Assembly (NCBI RefSeq): GCF_001857945.1
Contig: NZ_CP017770.1
Span: forward strand, 620,001-684,000
DNA length: 64,000 nt
From: Paenibacillus crassostreae
GTDB lineage: Bacteria; Bacillota; Bacilli; Paenibacillales; Paenibacillaceae
Direction of reading: 5' to 3'
Positions 52,431 to 60,783 of the stretch are shown here, piece by piece. The notes below the pieces were generated by a model. That model searched no databases and was not told the origin of the DNA. It saw nothing but the letters and a program-made list of their open reading frames with translations. Within the stretch, counting starts at the first letter, position 1, and each line of letters begins with the position of its first letter. The translations under genes were made by a program, and so were the position numbers.

Positions 52431-53726
52431 TTAAGGATAAAGACGATACAACGTACGTGGGAAGGCAATTGTCTCACGCACATGATCAAGTCCGCAAATC
52501 CAGGCTACAGTACGCTCTAGTCCTAGACCGAAACCAGAATGCGGGACAGATCCATATTGACGTAGATCCATGTACCATTGATATGTGTCTAATGACAATC
52601 CATGTTCCTTGAATCGTTCTTCAAGTAGTGCTTGGTCATCAATACGCTGTGATCCACCGATGATTTCACCATATCCTTCAGGTGCGATCATATCAGCACA
52701 GAGTACAACTTCAGGTCGGTTAGGATCTGGTTTCATATAGAATGCTTTGATTCCAGCTGGATAATGCGTAATAAATACGGGTTTATCATAACTTTCAGCA
52801 ATAGCAGTCTCATGAGGTGCGCCGAAATCATCACCCCAAGGAATATCGAATCCTTTTTCATGTAGGAATTCTATAGCATCATCGTAAGTTATACGTGGGA
52901 ATGGTGCTTGAATTTGTTCAAGTTTCGAAATGTCACGACCTACAGTTTCTAATTCTGTACGACAATTTTTCAAGACTGATTGTACAACATGACTGATAAA
53001 GTTCTCTTGTACACGTAGACTTTCCTCATGATCGGTAAAAGCCATCTCAGGCTCAATCATCCAGAATTCAATGAGGTGACGACGTGTCTTTGACTTCTCG
53101 GCACGGAATGTCGGCCCGAAGGAATAGACTTTGCCTAACGCCATTGCTGCAGCTTCCATATACAATTGACCACTTTGAGTTAGATAGGCATCTTCATCAA
53201 AGTATTTGGTATGGAAAAGATTCGTTGTTCCTTCTGCAGAAGTAGGTGTTAGGATTGGTGGATCTACCAAGGTGAATCCGTTAGTATCAAAGAACTGGCG
53301 TACTGAACGAATAATCTCTGCACGGATAACTAGTATCGCACGTTGTTTATTCGAACGAAGCCATAAATGCCGATGATCCATTAAGAAATCTACGCCATGT
53401 TCTTTAGGTGTAATCGGATAATTCTCAGTGATGTGTATCACTTCTATACCCGTAACCGTCATTTCATACCCCGATGCACTTCTTGGTTCTTCACGGATAA
53501 CTCCTGTCACATACAAAGAACTTTCTTGTGTTAGACTTTTGGCATCATCCCATACCTGTTCAGATACCTCGCTCTTGACAATAACTCCTTGAATATAACC
53601 TGTTCCGTCACGCAACTGTAAAAATTGAATTTTACCGCTAGAACGCTTATTGTTAATCCAGCTTCCAATGGTTACAGTTTCTCCTACATGTTGATTCACA
53701 TCACGAATCACGCTTTTCGTGGACAT
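52431..53726 (-). CDS. asnS: Asparaginyl-tRNA synthetase
   Basis: This 431-residue class IIb synthetase has an N-terminal OB-fold anticodon-binding domain ([20 protein letters not shown], then [17 protein letters not shown]). The catalytic domain has motif 2 [20 protein letters not shown] and motif 3 [16 protein letters not shown]. Length and spacing are those of Bacillus AsnS. No T-box is seen in the 42-base gap to ackA, so it is probably transcribed with it. Confidence 0.95.
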   Translation of the reverse strand: MSTKSVIRDVNQHVGETVTIGSWINNKRSSGKIQFLQLRDGTGYIQGVIVKSEVSEQVWDDAKSLTQESSLYVTGVIREEPRSASGYEMTVTGIEVIHITENYPITPKEHGVDFLMDHRHLWLRSNKQRAILVIRAEIIRSVRQFFDTNGFTLVDPPILTPTSAEGTTNLFHTKYFDEDAYLTQSGQLYMEAAAMALGKVYSFGPTFRAEKSKTRRHLIEFWMIEPEMAFTDHEESLRVQENFISHVVQSVLKNCRTELETVGRDISKLEQIQAPFPRITYDDAIEFLHEKGFDIPWGDDFGAPHETAIAESYDKPVFITHYPAGIKAFYMKPDPNRPEVVLCADMIAPEGYGEIIGGSQRIDDQALLEERFKEHGLSLDTYQWYMDLRQYGSVPHSGFGLGLERTVAWICGLDHVRETIAFPRTLYRLYP

Positions 53727-53768
53727 ACATTAATCTCTCCCTTATGAACAATAAGTTCATTAATAAGA

Positions 53769-54974
53769 CTATTTCGATTCATTAACGATACGGTAAGTAT
53801 CCCGAGCAATAACCAATTCCTCATTGGTTGGTACGACTAACACCTTCACCTTAGAGTTAGCAGTTGAGATCAAACGTGGTTCGCCTGAACGAATAGCATT
53901 CAATGCATCATCAATTTCAACACCTAGATATGTTAAATTCTCGCATACTTTCTCACGAACTACGACAGAATTTTCACCAACACCAGCTGTAAATACAATA
54001 ACGTCAACACCATTCATTGCCGCAGCGTAAGAACCAATATATTTACGCATACGATATTCATACATTTCAAAAGCTAATGTACAATTCGGATCGCCTTCTG
54101 CCAAGCCATCTGTTATCTCTCTCATGTCACTGCTAACACCAGATATCGCTAGAAGCCCACTATGTTTATTCAACATAGAATTAACTTCATTGACAGTCAA
54201 TTCTTCTTTATTCATAACATACGGCACAATAGCTGGATCGAGGTCTCCACTACGAGTTCCCATCATCAATCCCTCTAATGGTGTCATTCCCATTGAAGTA
54301 TCAACAGAATGTCCACCTAGAACAGCCGTTATACTTCCTCCGTTACCGATATGACAAGTAATGATCTTCAAGTCCTCAATTGATTGCCCTAAGAATTCAG
54401 CTGCTGCTTTACTTACATATTCATGCGAAGTACCATGGAAGCCGTAACGACGTACTTTGTATTTGTTATAAAGTACTTTAGGTATCGCATATAGATATGC
54501 CTTTTTAGGCATATCTTGATGGAAGGCGGTATCGAATACAACAACCATTGGAATTCCCGGCATGTTTGCTTCTGAGGCTGTAATCCCCATCATCGCTGCC
54601 GGATTGTGTAGTGGTGCTAAATCGATCAATCGGCGAATTTCCGACTTCGCATTATCATCAACGAGAGCAGATGCCTTAAATGATTCTCCCCCATGGACTA
54701 CACGATGACCTACAGCATCTATTTCATCTATGGATTCGATCACACCGTGCTCTGAGTCTGTCAGCATAGCAAGTACTTTACGAATAGCAGTATTATGCTC
54801 TAAGATCTCTTTGACCTCAGTTACTTCCTGACCTCCAGTAGGTTTATGATTAAGGATGGAAGACTCCATTCCAATGCGCTCTACAAGACCTTTTGCCAGA
54901 ACCGACTCATCAGTCATATCGTATAATTGATATTTCAAAGAAGAACTTCCTGAATTAATAACTAGAACTTTCAT
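53769..54974 (-). CDS. ackA: Acetate kinase
   Basis: This 401-residue enzyme interconverts acetyl phosphate and acetate with ATP. Family motifs are MKVLVINSGSSSLKYQLYDM (acetate-kinase signature 1), FDTAFHQDMPKKAYLYAIP, YGFHGTSHEYVS (signature 2) and CHIGNGGSITAV. It overlaps the upstream dehydrogenase gene by ATGA, an unusual partner for ackA, suggesting a role in acyl phosphate/CoA metabolism such as butyrate-type acids. Length is normal. Confidence 0.94.
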   Translation of the reverse strand: MKVLVINSGSSSLKYQLYDMTDESVLAKGLVERIGMESSILNHKPTGGQEVTEVKEILEHNTAIRKVLAMLTDSEHGVIESIDEIDAVGHRVVHGGESFKASALVDDNAKSEIRRLIDLAPLHNPAAMMGITASEANMPGIPMVVVFDTAFHQDMPKKAYLYAIPKVLYNKYKVRRYGFHGTSHEYVSKAAAEFLGQSIEDLKIITCHIGNGGSITAVLGGHSVDTSMGMTPLEGLMMGTRSGDLDPAIVPYVMNKEELTVNEVNSMLNKHSGLLAISGVSSDMREITDGLAEGDPNCTLAFEMYEYRMRKYIGSYAAAMNGVDVIVFTAGVGENSVVVREKVCENLTYLGVEIDDALNAIRSGEPRLISTANSKVKVLVVPTNEELVIARDTYRIVNESK

Positions 54975-55843
54975 ATTCTGTCACCATCCTTGTCATACGT
55001 AAAGAATCCTTCACCTGTTTTAACCCCTAAATTCCCAGCACGAACCATCTTCTTAAGAATGGTTGAAGGACGATATTTCAATTCGCCAAATTCACGGAAC
55101 ATTCTTTCAAGTGCTGCAAGTACAGAATCAAGCCCGAAACGATCTGCCATTTCAAGTGGACCATTCTGGAATTGATATCCAATACGCATAGCATCATCGA
55201 TATCCTCAGCAGATGCTACTCCTTCTTGAAGAATATGTAGTGCTTCATTAATTAATAAACAAATTAAACGAGAAGTAACAAATCCAGGGGATTCATAGAT
55301 CATAACACCCTTCTTATTAACTATTTCTTCAACAAAACGTTTTGTTTCTACAAAAGTAATTTCTGATGTTTTCAATCCACGAATAATTTCAACTAAATCC
55401 ACTTTTCCTACGGGATGGATGAAATGCATACCAATTACACGTTCTGGATACATCGTGGAACTTGCAAGTTCAGTTAAACTAAGTGTAGAAGTATTACTTG
55501 CAAGAATTATATTATTAGGACAAACTTGGTCCAATTGTGCAAAAACTTCTTTTTTCGCTTCTATATCTTCATAAATGGCTTCAATAACCATGTCACAAGT
55601 ACCTAATTCAGCGAAATGAACCACCTTTTGAATTCTGCTAAGAATCAATTTCTTCTCAGTTTGAGTAATTCCCCATTTCTCAAGCTGTTTGTCGAGGCTC
55701 ATTTCGATCATATGATAAGAATAATCTAATTTTTCTGCAGTTTTCTCAACTAACAATACATCAATGCCCTTTGCAGCCAGCATTTCAGCAATTCCTTGCC
55801 CCATCGTGCCGCCGCCGATGACACCTATTTTTTTGAATAACAT
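54971..55843 (-). CDS. 3-hydroxyacyl-CoA dehydrogenase (3-hydroxybutyryl-CoA type)
   Basis: This 290-residue NAD-dependent enzyme has the N-terminal Rossmann motif IGVIGGGTMGQGIAEMLA and VIEAIYEDIEAKKEVFAQLD. ASNTSTLSLTEL, the catalytic His in MHFIHPVGKVDLVEII, and the C-terminal GFVTSRLICLLINEALHIL and GPLEMADRFGLD follow. This is the Hbd/MmgB type of the B. subtilis mother-cell fatty-acid pathway and of butyrate fermentation. It is translationally coupled to ackA. Confidence 0.9.
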   Translation of the reverse strand: MLFKKIGVIGGGTMGQGIAEMLAAKGIDVLLVEKTAEKLDYSYHMIEMSLDKQLEKWGITQTEKKLILSRIQKVVHFAELGTCDMVIEAIYEDIEAKKEVFAQLDQVCPNNIILASNTSTLSLTELASSTMYPERVIGMHFIHPVGKVDLVEIIRGLKTSEITFVETKRFVEEIVNKKGVMIYESPGFVTSRLICLLINEALHILQEGVASAEDIDDAMRIGYQFQNGPLEMADRFGLDSVLAALERMFREFGELKYRPSTILKKMVRAGNLGVKTGEGFFTYDKDGDRI

Positions 55844-55954
55844 ATGGTATGCTACTCCCTTTCTCTGCTTATATTTTGGTGTTGTACTATTCTTGTCGAA
55901 TAATACACATTCACCACTCCAACATCTAATAATATCTTAGCACGGATCAAAAGT

Positions 55955-55989
55955 AAAAAAAAATAACCAGCATCATGTTTTATGCTGGT
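55955..55989 (-). terminator. Terminator overlapping the end of the FtsH-like gene
   Basis: ACCAGCAT (55966-55973) and ATGCTGGT (55982-55989) form an 8-bp stem, followed on the minus strand by a run of nine T (55955-55963). The stem includes the last codons of the FtsH-like gene. Confidence 0.85.
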
Positions 55990-57482
55990 AATTGTGAAGA
56001 TTCATTGAATAGATATCGAAATTGTTCTCCAGATAGGTTTTCCTCTTTCATAAGGATATCTAATGATTGATCAAATATATTTCGATGTTGCTCAAGAGTC
56101 TCTCTTGTTCGTGTCATTAATTGTTCTAATATGACATTATTTTCTTTCATCAATTCTTCTGTTGTTACCATTTCTAGCTTCACAATCCCTAATGATGTTA
56201 ATCCAGACTTCATCATCGTTTGGACGATATTTAATGCTTGTTCGAAATCATTACTTGATCCAGTACTACGCCCACCATAATATATTTCTTCTGAGGCAGC
56301 CCCACCAAGAGCAATCATGATCTGTTCTTCTAGATATGATTTCGTATAGAGGTACTGCTCCTCTTGAGGATTGTGACGAACATATCCAAGGGCTTGACCT
56401 CGTGGACTAAGGGCCACTTGACTAACACTACCTGGACGTACAATCTCAGCCATAATAGCATGCCCTAATTCATGAATGGCAACTCTCTTTTTCTCTTCCT
56501 GTGTAGAGTCACGATCCGTTTTCTCACCCATCATCACTTTATCAATTGCCATGGATAAATGCTGCTGCTCTATTTCTGACTTATTCTCTCTCATCATGTA
56601 TATTGCTGCTTCATTCATCACACTTTCAAGCTGAGCTCCCGAGAAGCCATATGACTCTTCAGCAATTTTATCCAAATTAGTGTCTATATGAATGGGTTTA
56701 TTCTTAGCATGTATTCCGAGAATATGTTTGCGCCCTTTTTTATCCGGTAAATCAACCTGAATATGTCGATCGAATCGTCCAGGACGAAGGAGCGCGCTAT
56801 CTAACATTTCCTTACGGTTCGTTGCAGCTATGATGAGTATTCTTGGACTTTCATTATCGTATATACCGTCCATCTCTGTTAATAGCTGATTTAAAGTCTG
56901 GTCATACTCACGTTGCTGACCACCTTCACGTTTACCACCTATAACGTCAATCTCATCAATAAAAATAACGGCGCTTTTCTTCTTTTCTTTAGTTGCACGA
57001 GTGCGTGCATCGCGGAATAAATCACGAACTCTACCCGCTCCAACACCAACGTACATTTCAACAAATTCACTACCTGCGACTGCAGTAAATACAGAATCAG
57101 TATATTGACTGGCTGCTTTTGCGAGTAATGTTTTCCCTGTTCCTGGAGGTCCTGTTAGTAAGATTCCTTTCAAAGGTCGAATTCCAAATTTCTGAATTTC
57201 TTCATGTCGGATGAGAAAATCTAATGCTTCCATCAATTCCTCTTTGGGATGCTCTTGCCCCCCAATCTCATCAAAGGTCAGCTTACTTGGAAGTTTCTTC
57301 TTACGCTTCCGGTCAGCCATTGCTCCAACAGCAACTCCACCTCGATTATTCATAAAAAACAATAATCCTGCCACTAGCACTCCTGCTAATAGAATGGGAA
57401 CAATATTCACACCAATATAGCCAAGAAAGATTAGCAATACTGGAATAAATCCGATAAGCACTTCTTTGATCCACTTAGGCAT
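55980..57482 (-). CDS. FtsH-like AAA+ zinc protease
   Basis: This 500-residue membrane protease has two close TM helices at residues 5-48 with almost no extracellular loop, unlike true FtsH (~640 residues, ~70-residue loop). The AAA+ module has Walker A GPPGTGKTLLAKA, Walker B VIFIDEIDVIGG and second-region homology AATNRKEMLDSALLRPGRFD. The M41 peptidase has HELGHA (zinc, catalytic Glu) and a third ligand region near STGSSNDFEQA. The ATG at 57482 with GGAGG is used. It overlaps the upstream membrane-anchored gene by 8 bases, suggesting that the partner supplies the missing external domain. Confidence 0.85.
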   Translation of the reverse strand: MPKWIKEVLIGFIPVLLIFLGYIGVNIVPILLAGVLVAGLLFFMNNRGGVAVGAMADRKRKKKLPSKLTFDEIGGQEHPKEELMEALDFLIRHEEIQKFGIRPLKGILLTGPPGTGKTLLAKAASQYTDSVFTAVAGSEFVEMYVGVGAGRVRDLFRDARTRATKEKKKSAVIFIDEIDVIGGKREGGQQREYDQTLNQLLTEMDGIYDNESPRILIIAATNRKEMLDSALLRPGRFDRHIQVDLPDKKGRKHILGIHAKNKPIHIDTNLDKIAEESYGFSGAQLESVMNEAAIYMMRENKSEIEQQHLSMAIDKVMMGEKTDRDSTQEEKKRVAIHELGHAIMAEIVRPGSVSQVALSPRGQALGYVRHNPQEEQYLYTKSYLEEQIMIALGGAASEEIYYGGRSTGSSNDFEQALNIVQTMMKSGLTSLGIVKLEMVTTEELMKENNVILEQLMTRTRETLEQHRNIFDQSLDILMKEENLSGEQFRYLFNESSQLPA

Positions 57483-58005
57483 TATTCCACACCTCCAACA
57501 CTTCAGGTTCACGTGGCAGAATGATAAACTTACTTCCCTCACCATCGGTTAGGCCAACATACACGTTTTTGTCATCCATTTCTGTGGTCACCTGCACCGT
57601 TGAATCTTGTTCCATCTCTTGTAATTTCTCAACGATCTGAGTATAGCGTCTATTCTCCATTGCTTCGGCTACAGGAAATAGTGCTTCATCCCAGAAGTCA
57701 TCTAAAGCATCATTCGAATGATCAACCACATCAAGTTTTAATGTTCTTCCATCAATGATTGATTTACCTTCTGAATTAATTTGTTGAACTAGCCCTGACA
57801 ATTTCGTACCCGGCTCCACATCAATCTTTACTACAACCTCATTGGGACTTATTTCTAGTGTTGATTGATTGATACCTTCATAATGGTTAACAATATTTTC
57901 AAGTGGGGTTTGTTGAGCTACCTGGCGAAACGTAAACCATCCGCCAAATAGAAGTCCACCTGAAATAATCACAGTTAACACAACCGGAATGATACGTATT
58001 TTCAT
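57475..58005 (-). CDS. Membrane-anchored partner of the FtsH-like protease
   Basis: This 176-residue protein has one N-terminal TM helix (residues 5-27: IIPVVLTVIISGGLLFGGWF) and an extracellular domain. The domain has two similar beta segments, TLEISPNEVVVKIDVEPGTK and TVQVTTEMDDKNVYVGLTDG. It is not recognised as a named family. The 8-base overlap with the protease gene and the shared regulatory region make it a likely adaptor or substitute for the FtsH extracellular domain (inference). The start has an AGGAG-type site. Confidence 0.7.
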   Translation of the reverse strand: MKIRIIPVVLTVIISGGLLFGGWFTFRQVAQQTPLENIVNHYEGINQSTLEISPNEVVVKIDVEPGTKLSGLVQQINSEGKSIIDGRTLKLDVVDHSNDALDDFWDEALFPVAEAMENRRYTQIVEKLQEMEQDSTVQVTTEMDDKNVYVGLTDGEGSKFIILPREPEVLEVWNNA

Positions 58006-58050
58006 CCAACAATCTCCTCTCGTATAAATGCGTATTGTAAATACAAATAA

Positions 58051-58121
58051 TAGTATATATAATCGTATATCATTTCGTATATCAAAATAACATAAATAAG
58101 TATATCACATCGTATACACTT
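58051..58121 (-). promoter_or_regulatory. Five 12-bp repeats upstream of the protease operon
   Basis: Units at 58051, 58063, 58075, 58098 and 58110 share the core GTATA, mostly TCGTATATCA. The first three are tandem at 12-bp period, and the last two are again 12 bp apart after a 23-bp step. Two weaker CGTAT copies lie at 58021 and 58031. The block lies 46-116 bases upstream of the partner-gene start. It looks like a cooperative operator; the regulator is unknown. Confidence 0.55.
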
Positions 58122-58174
58122 TTTTTCTGAAAAAATATGGTTTTTTTAACACAACAAGTACTTCCTTATATTTC

Positions 58175-58226
58175 AAAATAACCAGCTGAATCATTCTTTT
58201 TAGAATGGCTCAGCTGGTTATTTTTT
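58175..58226. terminator. Terminator of the ypmB-like gene
   Basis: AAAATAACCAGCTGA pairs with CAGCTGGTTATTTTTT, and AATCATTCTTTTTAGAATG forms an inner extension. It is strong in both directions. It overlaps the stop of the ypmB-like gene. Confidence 0.85.
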
Positions 58227-58740
58227 ATCGATTTGGCAATGTGAATTGTTCACCTATTTGTTGACCATCACTAAAGCGATAGAAGCGATAGTTATAATGA
58301 TCTTGATCTTTGTAAAATACTTGCCACACAGCACGCCCATTAAATAATCCCAATTCCAATTGGATATCTTTCGTATCCGGGAGTTCCCGTTGAATGATAC
58401 TCATCATTTGACTTCTCGATAATCCATCTTCAAGTAATTCACTTTTAATGGCTCCAGAAGTAACATTCACTTCCTGATCACTCGTGAATGGGACCCAGAC
58501 GATCATATGCTGATCTTCCTCATTTTGCCCTTCGATAACCCATACCACATCATTCCAGACCGATTTAGAAGTACGAGTCACTTTGATTAATTCACTATGC
58601 TGCTTAGCTGCGACAATTGCTATTTCTTCTTGTCTCCATTGGTCTTGCATAATGTATATATAATATCGGTAGAGCCCGAATAATAGAACGGCTATGATAA
58701 CAATAATTAACCAAATCAGCTTCTTTTTATTCTTTTTCAA
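58225..58740 (-). CDS. YpmB-like membrane-anchored protein (DUF5590)
   Basis: This 171-residue protein has a Lys-rich N-terminus and one TM helix (residues 8-28), then two cystatin-like/PepSY-type repeats (WRQEEIAIVAAKQHSELIKV, LSRSQMMSIIQRELPDTKDI) ending in WQVFYKDQDHYNYRFYRFSD. This is the pattern of B. subtilis YpmB. In B. subtilis ypmB lies in dinG-ypmA-ypmB-aspB-asnS-dnaD-nth, and here dinG, asnS and dnaD are all nearby, which supports the call. Function is unknown. Confidence 0.78.
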   Translation of the reverse strand: MKKNKKKLIWLIIVIIAVLLFGLYRYYIYIMQDQWRQEEIAIVAAKQHSELIKVTRTSKSVWNDVVWVIEGQNEEDQHMIVWVPFTSDQEVNVTSGAIKSELLEDGLSRSQMMSIIQRELPDTKDIQLELGLFNGRAVWQVFYKDQDHYNYRFYRFSDGQQIGEQFTLPNR

Positions 58741-58781
58741 CCCGAACTTCCTTTCTTCAGGGATCAGGAATAACTCATATC

Positions 58782-60092
58782 CTAACGGTTGAGTAATCCT
58801 TCAAAAGCAGATTGTGCTTCATGACGAATACGTTCTTCGTCTAAAGTTAGACAAGCTCCATTCTTCACAACTTGTTTACCATTTACCCACACATGTTCTA
58901 CATCTTTACTACACGCAGAATAGATCGCATGCGAAATGAAATCTGTTCGAGGTATGAAATGTGCCTGATCTGTATTTATTGCAATAAAATCCGCTTTCAT
59001 CCCTGGAGCCAAAGATCCAACTGAATCGAGAAATAATGATTTCGCACCGTAAATAGTCCCCATTCGTAAAGCTTCAGCCGCAGGAATAGCAGTAGGATCT
59101 CCAGAAATCCCTTTATGAATAAGAGCAGCTAGACGCATCTCTTCAAACATATCTAAGTTATTATTACTAGCAGGTCCATCTGTTCCTAACGATACAGTAA
59201 CTCCTGCTTTTAACAAATCTGTAATACGCGCAATACCGCTTGCTAATTTCAAATTACTACCTGGATTATGTGAGACACCTACGTTATACTTTGCTAGAAT
59301 CTCAATTTCTTCATCGGTTAAATGTACTCCATGAGCCACAATAGAAGGACGTGTAAACATACCTAACTTCTCTAAGTGTTGAACAGGTCTGAGACCATAA
59401 TCAGCGACATTCTGCGCGACTTCACTTCGTGTCTCCGACATATGTGTATGCATTGGAATATCAAGATCATGTGCAGCCTGAACAAATTGTGTGAAGAAAT
59501 CTGGTGGGCATGTATATGGTGCATGTGGTGACATCATCGTTGTGATTCGACCCTCTGCTTGTCCATTCCAATCCTTAGCAAAGTTGATTGCTTCCTGAAG
59601 TTTCTGTCTTTGAACCTCTTCAGAGCATAAACCGATGACACCTCTAGTAAGTACAGCACGAATACCTGACTCTTGAACTACATTCGCTACTTGGTCCATA
59701 TGATCATACATATCTAGAAACGTCGTAGTTCCACCCTTAAGCATTTCTAATACAGAAAGAGACGATCCCCAGTAGACATCTTTAGAAGTGAATTTCTCTT
59801 CCATTGGCCACATTTTCTCTTGCAACCAAATTTGAAGAGCCAGATCATCACCATATCCTCTAAGTAATGACATAGCAGCATGTCCATGTGTATTTACGAG
59901 ACCTGGCAAGAATAATAGATTATTCCCATCAATAACTGGAATTTCTTCATCAATGGATGGCTTCTCTTCACCAATATATGTGATTAGATCATTCTCAATA
60001 AGCATATACCCTTTAACAATCGACTGCTTATTGTTTAGAATAGTAAAAGTACCATTCTTAATCATCCATTTCTTCGTTGTACTATTCACCAT
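58782..60092 (-). CDS. mtaD: 5-methylthioadenosine/S-adenosylhomocysteine deaminase
   Basis: This 436-residue metal-dependent amidohydrolase has LPGLVNTHGHAAMSLLRG (HxH metal site), LKGGTTTFLDMYDH, HTHMSETRSEV (metal His and Glu), IVAHGVHLTDEE, VSHNPGSNLKLASG and LGTDGPASNNNLDMFEEM (metal Asp). These are typical of MtaD/SAH deaminase. The frame opens at 60176, but the ATG at 60092 with AAGGAAG is used. It overlaps the 3' end of rex by 11 bases. It deaminates MTA or SAH in methionine salvage. Confidence 0.88.
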   Translation of the reverse strand: MVNSTTKKWMIKNGTFTILNNKQSIVKGYMLIENDLITYIGEEKPSIDEEIPVIDGNNLLFLPGLVNTHGHAAMSLLRGYGDDLALQIWLQEKMWPMEEKFTSKDVYWGSSLSVLEMLKGGTTTFLDMYDHMDQVANVVQESGIRAVLTRGVIGLCSEEVQRQKLQEAINFAKDWNGQAEGRITTMMSPHAPYTCPPDFFTQFVQAAHDLDIPMHTHMSETRSEVAQNVADYGLRPVQHLEKLGMFTRPSIVAHGVHLTDEEIEILAKYNVGVSHNPGSNLKLASGIARITDLLKAGVTVSLGTDGPASNNNLDMFEEMRLAALIHKGISGDPTAIPAAEALRMGTIYGAKSLFLDSVGSLAPGMKADFIAINTDQAHFIPRTDFISHAIYSACSKDVEHVWVNGKQVVKNGACLTLDEERIRHEAQSAFEGLLNR

Positions 60093-60732
60093 CAGTGGAA
60101 TCTTCCTTTCCTTCTTCCAAATAATACGCCAAACTAAGCATTTCCGTTGTAAAATCAGCAGCGTGAATACGAACATGCGGTGGAGTCTTTAATATAATAG
60201 GTGCAAAATTAAGAATAGCTGCAATACCCGCTTCGATAAGTTGATTTGCAACCTGCTGCGCTTCATACTCAGGTACTGTAATAATTCCGATTCTAATATT
60301 GTGATTCTTAATCGTATCATAAAGTTCATCCATAGGTTGAACTTTCAAAGTGTTGATTTGTGTGCCTACCTTAGGTTCGTATGCATCAAATACAGCAACA
60401 ATTTTTAAATTTTCTTTCAAATAAGCATTATAGTTAGAAAGAGCGTGTCCCAAGTTACCTGCACCCACTAGAACAACATTAATCTGTTGATCTAAATTGA
60501 GGATATGACGGATTTTCTCTATGAGATAAGCCACATCATACCCAATCCCCTTCCGACCGAAATCGCCGAAATAAGCAAGATCCTTACGAATTTGAGCCGG
60601 GTTCAAATCAAGCTTTTGACCAAGTTCTTGTGAAGAGACTGTTGACACTTCTCGTCTCTGAAGTTCGGAAAGATAACGCCAATAAATAGGTAATCTACGA
60701 ACGACAGCTTCTGAAATTTTTTCAGATTTCAT
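60082..60732 (-). CDS. rex: Redox-sensing transcriptional repressor Rex
   Basis: This 216-residue NADH-sensing repressor of fermentation and respiration genes has an N-terminal winged helix (ISEAVVRRLPIYWRYLSELQ, LDLNPAQIRKDLAYFGDFG, RKGIGYDV). A Rossmann NAD domain (VVLVGAGNLGHALSNY, IAAILNFAPIIL) and a C-terminal swapped helix (LSLAYYLEE) follow. All Rex hallmarks are present and the length is normal. Fermentative genes near it (ackA, the hydroxyacyl-CoA dehydrogenase) are possible targets, but no Rex box was identified. Confidence 0.95.
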   Translation of the reverse strand: MKSEKISEAVVRRLPIYWRYLSELQRREVSTVSSQELGQKLDLNPAQIRKDLAYFGDFGRKGIGYDVAYLIEKIRHILNLDQQINVVLVGAGNLGHALSNYNAYLKENLKIVAVFDAYEPKVGTQINTLKVQPMDELYDTIKNHNIRIGIITVPEYEAQQVANQLIEAGIAAILNFAPIILKTPPHVRIHAADFTTEMLSLAYYLEEGKEDSTDGE

Positions 60733-60783
60733 ATTTGCTCCTCCTCATAATTAGTGTTCACATATGAAATAACTTTAGGTTTA

